From the NCBI GenBank assembly GCA_905373425.1, contig CAJPST010000025.1:1-16171 (forward strand): a DNA stretch of 16,171 bases. The letters run 5' to 3'. Below are positions 12,699-16,171 of the stretch, piece after piece. The translations under genes were made by a program, and so were the position numbers. Below the pieces are notes generated by a model. It ran no database searches and was not told where the DNA came from. It worked only from the letters and a program-made list of their open reading frames with translations. The number at the start of each line of letters is the position of its first letter. The first letter of the stretch is position 1. This DNA is from an uncultured Mesocricetibacter sp. (GTDB taxonomy: Bacteria; Pseudomonadota; Gammaproteobacteria; Enterobacterales; Pasteurellaceae).

Positions 12699-14129
12699 AT
12701 GGCTCAATATTCAGCACAATTCCAACGGGCAAAAGTATTGGTGTTAGGTGATGTTATGCTTGATCGCTATTGGTTCGGCGCAACCAACCGAATTTCACCG
12801 GAAGCTCCCGTACCCGTTGTGCGCGTCCAACAAAACGAAGAACGTGCCGGTGGCGCAGCAAACGTAGCGATGAACATTGCTTCACTCAATGTTCCCATCA
12901 AGTTATTAGGTTTAACCGGACAAGATGAAGCAGGGGCAGCATTAACGGCATTATTGGAAAAACAACGAATTGACTGTGATTTTATTAAGCTTAACACTCA
13001 TCCAACCATTACTAAACTACGAATTCTATCCCGTCATCAGCAATTATTACGTCTTGATTTTGAGGAAGATTTTCAAAACGTACGTAGTGAATCGCTGTTA
13101 CAGAAACTACAAAGTGCGGTCAAAAATTTCGGCGCTTTGATCCTGTCCGACTACGGCAAAGGCACGTTAAACGATGTACAGCACATGATCCAAATTGCAC
13201 GCGATGCCAATGTTCCTGTATTAATTGATCCAAAAGGGACAGATTTTGAGCGCTATCGCAACGCAACCTTGCTTACTCCGAATATGTCGGAATTTGAAGC
13301 AGTAGTTGGTGTGTGTCGTAGCGAAGAAGAAATTATAGAAAAAGGGCTAAAATTAATTTCGGACATTAATCTGACCGCACTTCTAATAACCCGTTCGGAA
13401 AAAGGCATGACATTGTTACGCCCAAATCAACCGGCATTCCATCTGCCGACAGAAGCCAAAGAGGTGTTTGATGTTACAGGTGCGGGAGATACGGTGATCA
13501 GTGTGTTGGCAACCGCCTTAGCAGACGGACGAACTTTTGAAGAAGCCTGCTATTTGGCAAATGTGGCGGCCGGTATTGTGGTTGGCAAACTCGGTACATC
13601 TACTGTTTCTGTCATTGAATTGGAAAATGCTATTCACGGCAGAAGCACTACAGGATTTGGAATTATGAGTGAACCCGAGCTAAAAAATGCTGTGACGCTG
13701 GCAAAAGGTCGCGGTGAAAAAATCGTTATGACTAACGGCTGTTTCGATATTTTGCACCCGGGACATGTTTCTTATTTAGAAAATGCCCGTAAACTGGGAG
13801 ACCGGTTAATTGTTGCAGTAAATACCGATAACTCGGTGAAACGCTTGAAAGGCGACACCCGCCCAATTAATGACCTGACTTCACGTATGGCTGTACTGGC
13901 TGGGCTTTCTTCGGTAGACTGGTTGGTAGCTTTTGATGAAGACACGCCACAACGCTTAATTGGTGAAATTCTGCCTGATCTATTGGTTAAAGGCGGAGAT
14001 TACCAACCTGAAGACATCGCGGGCGCAAAAGAGGTATGGGCAAATGGTGGGGATGTAACAGTACTGAACTTTGAAAACGGGTGTTCCACCAGTAACGTGA
14101 TTAAGAAAATTCAGGAATTAAAAGATTAA
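12699..14129 (+). CDS. hldE: Bifunctional heptose 7-phosphate kinase / heptose 1-phosphate adenylyltransferase
   Basis: Makes ADP-heptose for the lipooligosaccharide inner core. The first domain phosphorylates D-glycero-D-manno-heptose 7-phosphate at C1; the second adenylylates the 1-phosphate. 476 residues, the usual full length. The N-terminal ribokinase-type domain has GDVMLDRYW, ERAGGAANVA and DVTGAGDTV with the catalytic Asp (264). The C-terminal nucleotidyltransferase domain has TNGCFDILHPGH (345-356, HxGH signature) and LLVKGGDY. The start at 12699 gives MAQYSA, as in the Haemophilus protein (also called rfaE), and has AAGG at 12687-12690. An in-frame ATG at 12651 would add 16 residues not found in the family and lies in the promoter region. 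The gene carries two uptake signals in opposite orientation. Confidence 0.95.
   Translation: MAQYSAQFQRAKVLVLGDVMLDRYWFGATNRISPEAPVPVVRVQQNEERAGGAANVAMNIASLNVPIKLLGLTGQDEAGAALTALLEKQRIDCDFIKLNTHPTITKLRILSRHQQLLRLDFEEDFQNVRSESLLQKLQSAVKNFGALILSDYGKGTLNDVQHMIQIARDANVPVLIDPKGTDFERYRNATLLTPNMSEFEAVVGVCRSEEEIIEKGLKLISDINLTALLITRSEKGMTLLRPNQPAFHLPTEAKEVFDVTGAGDTVISVLATALADGRTFEEACYLANVAAGIVVGKLGTSTVSVIELENAIHGRSTTGFGIMSEPELKNAVTLAKGRGEKIVMTNGCFDILHPGHVSYLENARKLGDRLIVAVNTDNSVKRLKGDTRPINDLTSRMAVLAGLSSVDWLVAFDEDTPQRLIGEILPDLLVKGGDYQPEDIAGAKEVWANGGDVTVLNFENGCSTSNVIKKIQELKD
13112..13120 (+). repeat. DNA uptake signal sequence
   Basis: AAGTGCGGT with good flanks (AC before, CAAAAATTT after) inside hldE. 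Confidence 0.9.
13374..13382 (-). repeat. DNA uptake signal sequence
   Basis: ACCGCACTT inside hldE, minus orientation, 254 bp from the plus-strand copy. Confidence 0.85.
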
Positions 14130-14167
14130 AGTAATCTTGTAAACCCAAAGCGACAAGCCTAAAACAA

Positions 14168-14176
14168 AAGTGCGGT
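14168..14176 (+). repeat. DNA uptake signal sequence
   Basis: AAGTGCGGT followed by TAAAAAT, just after hldE. It is intergenic and the last copy in the window; none occurs in the fec genes. Confidence 0.9.
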
Positions 14177-14242
14177 TAAAAATCGCAATAAATTTTCAGG
14201 ATTATGTGGCTGTTGTAGAAAAAACTAACTATTCGAGATATT

Positions 14243-14280
14243 AAGATCTCCATTGGCTATTTAACTCAATGGAGATTTTT
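14243..14280 (+). terminator. Intrinsic terminator between hldE and fecB
   Basis: ATCTCCATTG (14246-14255) pairs perfectly with CAATGGAGAT (14267-14276), extended by a G-T and two A-T pairs. The loop is 11 nt and the right arm continues into a T-run to 14280. It lies 114 bp after the hldE stop and probably ends that transcript. The rest of the 434-bp gap holds the uptake signal, Fur-like sites and the fecB promoter, and otherwise nothing I recognise. Confidence 0.75.
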
Positions 14281-14454
14281 ATTATGGCTATAATCCGCAC
14301 TACCATTCACTTATTAATCGTAAAATAAATATACTAAAACATAAAACTGAGCATTTTATTCATTGTCGGGAGGCTCTACTATTTATTCTAATGCTACTTT
14401 TTCGTTACTTCAGGCTATGTTTTTTAGTATGCCAATGCGTTTAGAATTACAATC

Positions 14455-14473
14455 GAAAGTAATAATCATTGAT
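14455..14473. promoter_or_regulatory. Fur-box-like site upstream of fecB
   Basis: Matches the 19-bp consensus GATAATGATAATCATTATC at 13 of 19 positions, with nine matching bases in a row (ATAATCATT, 14462-14470). It lies about 46 bp before the -10 at 14519. Iron repression would suit the downstream iron transporter. Confidence 0.5.
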
Positions 14474-14497
14474 GTGGTCGGAGGTTAAAAAAAACTA

Positions 14498-14524
14498 TTC
14501 TCAATATTAAGTTCTGTGTATAAT
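14498..14524 (+). promoter_or_regulatory. fecB promoter with second weak Fur-like site
   Basis: TATAAT (14519-14524) with a possible -35, TTCTCA (14498-14503), at a short 15-bp spacer. The stretch AACTATTCTCAATATTAAG (14492-14510) overlaps that -35 and matches the Fur consensus at 11 of 19 positions. An A8 run (14487-14494) lies just upstream. A second TATAAT at 14542-14547 has no good -35. Confidence 0.45.
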
Positions 14525-14563
14525 TTAGCTCCTATGCTTTTTATAATGACAGAGGACTCGGAA

Positions 14564-15457
14564 ATGAAAAAATTCGTCAAAGCAACCCTTACTTCTCTTT
14601 TCCTTATGGCTTCTGTGACGGCAAGTGCTGTGACCGTCACCGATGCTAAAGGTGAATTCACTATTGATCAAACCCCAAGTCGCATTGTCGCATTAGAATA
14701 TTCTTTCGTTGATGCCCTTGCTCAAGTCGGTGTTAGCCCGGTCGGCGTTGCCGATGACAACGATAAAACCCGTATTTTGCAGGAAGTGCGCGATAAGATT
14801 CAACCTTGGCAATCTGTCGGTACCCGTTCGCAACCAAGTCTTGAAGCCATTGCCGCATTAAAACCCGATTTAATTATCGCCGATCCTTCCCGTCACACAG
14901 CAGTGTATGAAGAATTGAAAAAAATCGCTCCGACCATGATGTTTGATTCCCGTCATGAAAGCTATCAGGAGAATCTTGATACGGCACAAAAAATCGGCGA
15001 TGTTGTCGGCAAAGGCGGTGAAATGAAATTGCAAATTGATAAACACAATAAAACTATCGAAAGCATTGCGCAAAATATCAATGTGAAAGGCAAAAAAGGG
15101 ATTTTCGGCACTTCCCGCGAAGACAAATTCAATTTACAAAATGACAGTGGTTATGTCGCCAGCTTCCTTGGTGTTCTAGGTTTTAACTCGCCAAAATTAC
15201 CAAACGCCACTCAAGCCTTTGCTGAAATCAATCTTGAGCAATTAGTGATGGAAAAACCGGACTATATGTTTATCGCCCACTATCGCCAAGAAAGTATCGC
15301 CCACAAATGGGAAACTGAACCTTTATGGCAAGCCATTCCTGCCGTAAAAGCCAAACGTGTATTTAGCGTCAATGCCGATATGTGGGCACGCGGACGCGGC
15401 ATTACGGCCAGTGAGATCATGGCAAAACAAGTTGAACAATTCGTTAATCAAAAATAA
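14564..15457 (+). CDS. fecB: Periplasmic ferric-dicitrate-type binding protein
   Basis: Soluble binding protein of an iron-chelate ABC importer; it hands ferric dicitrate to the FecCD permease. 297 residues, like E. coli FecB (300). A signal peptide (MKKFVK, then a hydrophobic stretch) is probably cut after Ala22 in TASA/VTVTD. The body follows FecB closely: PSRIVALEYSF, DALAQVGVSPVGVADDND, WQSVGTRSQPSLEAIAALKPDLIIAD, GTSRE..FNL, IAHYRQESI and WARGRGI. The start at 14564 has AGAGGA at 14551-14556. A GTG at 14516 in the same frame would put 16 residues before the signal peptide and overlap the promoter. The stop TAA shares its last A with the ATG of fecC, which indicates one operon. Substrate specificity beyond the FecB family is not proven. 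No fecA, fecI or fecR lies upstream. Confidence 0.92.
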   Translation: MKKFVKATLTSLFLMASVTASAVTVTDAKGEFTIDQTPSRIVALEYSFVDALAQVGVSPVGVADDNDKTRILQEVRDKIQPWQSVGTRSQPSLEAIAALKPDLIIADPSRHTAVYEELKKIAPTMMFDSRHESYQENLDTAQKIGDVVGKGGEMKLQIDKHNKTIESIAQNINVKGKKGIFGTSREDKFNLQNDSGYVASFLGVLGFNSPKLPNATQAFAEINLEQLVMEKPDYMFIAHYRQESIAHKWETEPLWQAIPAVKAKRVFSVNADMWARGRGITASEIMAKQVEQFVNQK

Positions 15458-16171
15458 TGTTTGGCACAGCTTTTCGTTGGGGCTTGCCCCTGCTAGGACT
15501 GGCTTTCCTGTTATGGGGAAGCCTGTTTTTATGCTACCCTATTGAAATTTCACCATTAGATGCGCTAAACGCCTTTTTCCCCAATGGCGATGAATTGGCC
15601 AAGATCACTGTGGTTGATTTACGCTTTCCGCGGGCGTTAGTGGCGATCGCATTAGGCGCCAATTTGGCGGTAGCCGGGGCATTATTACAAACCATCACCC
15701 GCAACCCACTAGCCTCACCAACGCTATTAAGCGTCAATTCCGGCGCAAGTTTGGCCATGGTAACGGCGAGTGCCATTAGCCCGGCCTTATTATCAGGCTA
15801 TAGTATTGCCTTAGTGGCAAGTATCGGCGGTGGAATCAGCTGGTTGGTTGTAATGTTGATCAGCAACGCGTGGAAAGACAGTAGTGGCGATCGCAGTCGC
15901 GTTATTTTGGCGGGGATTGCCGTGTCGTTATTGTGTACTGCCCTTACCAAATTAGTGTTAATTATGTCGGAAGATCATGCCTTTGGCGTAATGAGTTGGC
16001 TTGCCGGCGGCATTTCTCACGCCCGTTGGAACGAATGGCACGCTATTTGGCCGTTTCTGCTATCGAGCGCTCTCTTTTGCCTCTTCTTTGCCAGCCGCTT
16101 AAATTTACTCAATTTAAGCGACGAATCCGCTCAATCCTTGGGAATTAACCTGTTCCGTCTGCGTTGGTATG
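15457..16171 (+). CDS. fecC: Ferric-dicitrate-type ABC permease, 5' part (runs off window)
   Basis: Inner-membrane permease of the BtuC/FecCD family that pairs with FecD to pass the iron chelate released by FecB. The frame opens at ATG 15457, whose A is the last base of the fecB stop, and stays open to the window edge: 238 codons of about 330 expected. The N-terminal helix (WGLPLLGLAFLLWGSLFLC) is followed by the family signature around DLRFPRALVAIALGA, AVAGALLQTITRNPLASP and NSGASLA. Further on, LAGGISHARW and LNLLNLSDESAQSLGINL match FecC. fecD and fecE are expected just outside. Sampled blocks of this gene are clearly richer in G+C than the genes to its left. Confidence 0.9.
   Translation, partial: MFGTAFRWGLPLLGLAFLLWGSLFLCYPIEISPLDALNAFFPNGDELAKITVVDLRFPRALVAIALGANLAVAGALLQTITRNPLASPTLLSVNSGASLAMVTASAISPALLSGYSIALVASIGGGISWLVVMLISNAWKDSSGDRSRVILAGIAVSLLCTALTKLVLIMSEDHAFGVMSWLAGGISHARWNEWHAIWPFLLSSALFCLFFASRLNLLNLSDESAQSLGINLFRLRWY

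Noticed and set aside
14516..14563. Extended start of fecB
   Set aside because: Would place 16 residues before a normal signal peptide; the GTG overlaps the -10 box and lacks an RBS.
15534..15776. 80-codon minus-strand frame
   Set aside because: Antisense to fecC, whose own plus-strand frame is open to the window edge and matches the permease family throughout.

Overview
The window is a stretch of chromosome from a member of the Pasteurellaceae, most likely Haemophilus or a close relative with the H. influenzae type of DNA uptake. The nine-base uptake signal core AAGTGCGGT, or its complement, occurs 11 times in 16.2 kb. HldE, the LpxL/HtrB-type acyltransferase and the other proteins read as gammaproteobacterial. 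I see no tRNA, rRNA, CRISPR array or intact insertion sequence.

Layout, left to right. (1) 1-778: 3' part of argD (arginine biosynthesis). (2) 779-1139: intergenic. It holds a candidate small RNA (about 874-964: promoter, 5' hairpin, intrinsic terminator) with an FNR-like box that is also Fur-like upstream, then an uptake signal, then a LacI-family-type operator over the promoter of the next gene. (3) 1140-2696: an EIIBC sugar permease of the phosphotransferase system, sucrose/trehalose family, with no sugar hydrolase or repressor beside it. (4) 2697-2990: intergenic with a long inverted repeat. (5) 2991-8705: a 1904-residue bacterial alpha-2-macroglobulin lipoprotein (YfhM type, with thioester motif). 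(6) 8706-9292: hairpins, a small two-CxxC membrane protein gene, and a second two-Cys minigene that looks broken by an in-frame stop and whose ancestral stop overlaps the pbpC start. (7) 9289-11619: pbpC (PBP1C). (8) 11628-12566, minus strand: lpxL/htrB, convergent with pbpC and divergent from (9) 12699-14129: hldE. (10) 14130-14563: intergenic with an uptake signal, a terminator and Fur-like sites. (11) 14564-16171: fecB and the 5' part of fecC, the start of a ferric-dicitrate-type ABC transporter operon that runs off the window.

Themes. Alpha-2-macroglobulin and PBP1C form a known periplasmic defence and repair pair: the first traps proteases that enter through a breached envelope, the second is thought to mend peptidoglycan. 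Here two small Cys-pair genes lie between them. lpxL and hldE both act on lipid A or inner-core lipooligosaccharide and share a divergent intergenic region. The fec genes have Fur-like sites upstream and a higher G+C content than their neighbours.

The most interesting items are the candidate anaerobically or iron-controlled small RNA after argD, and the broken minigene that may have been translationally coupled to pbpC. No wholly new multi-gene system is evident.
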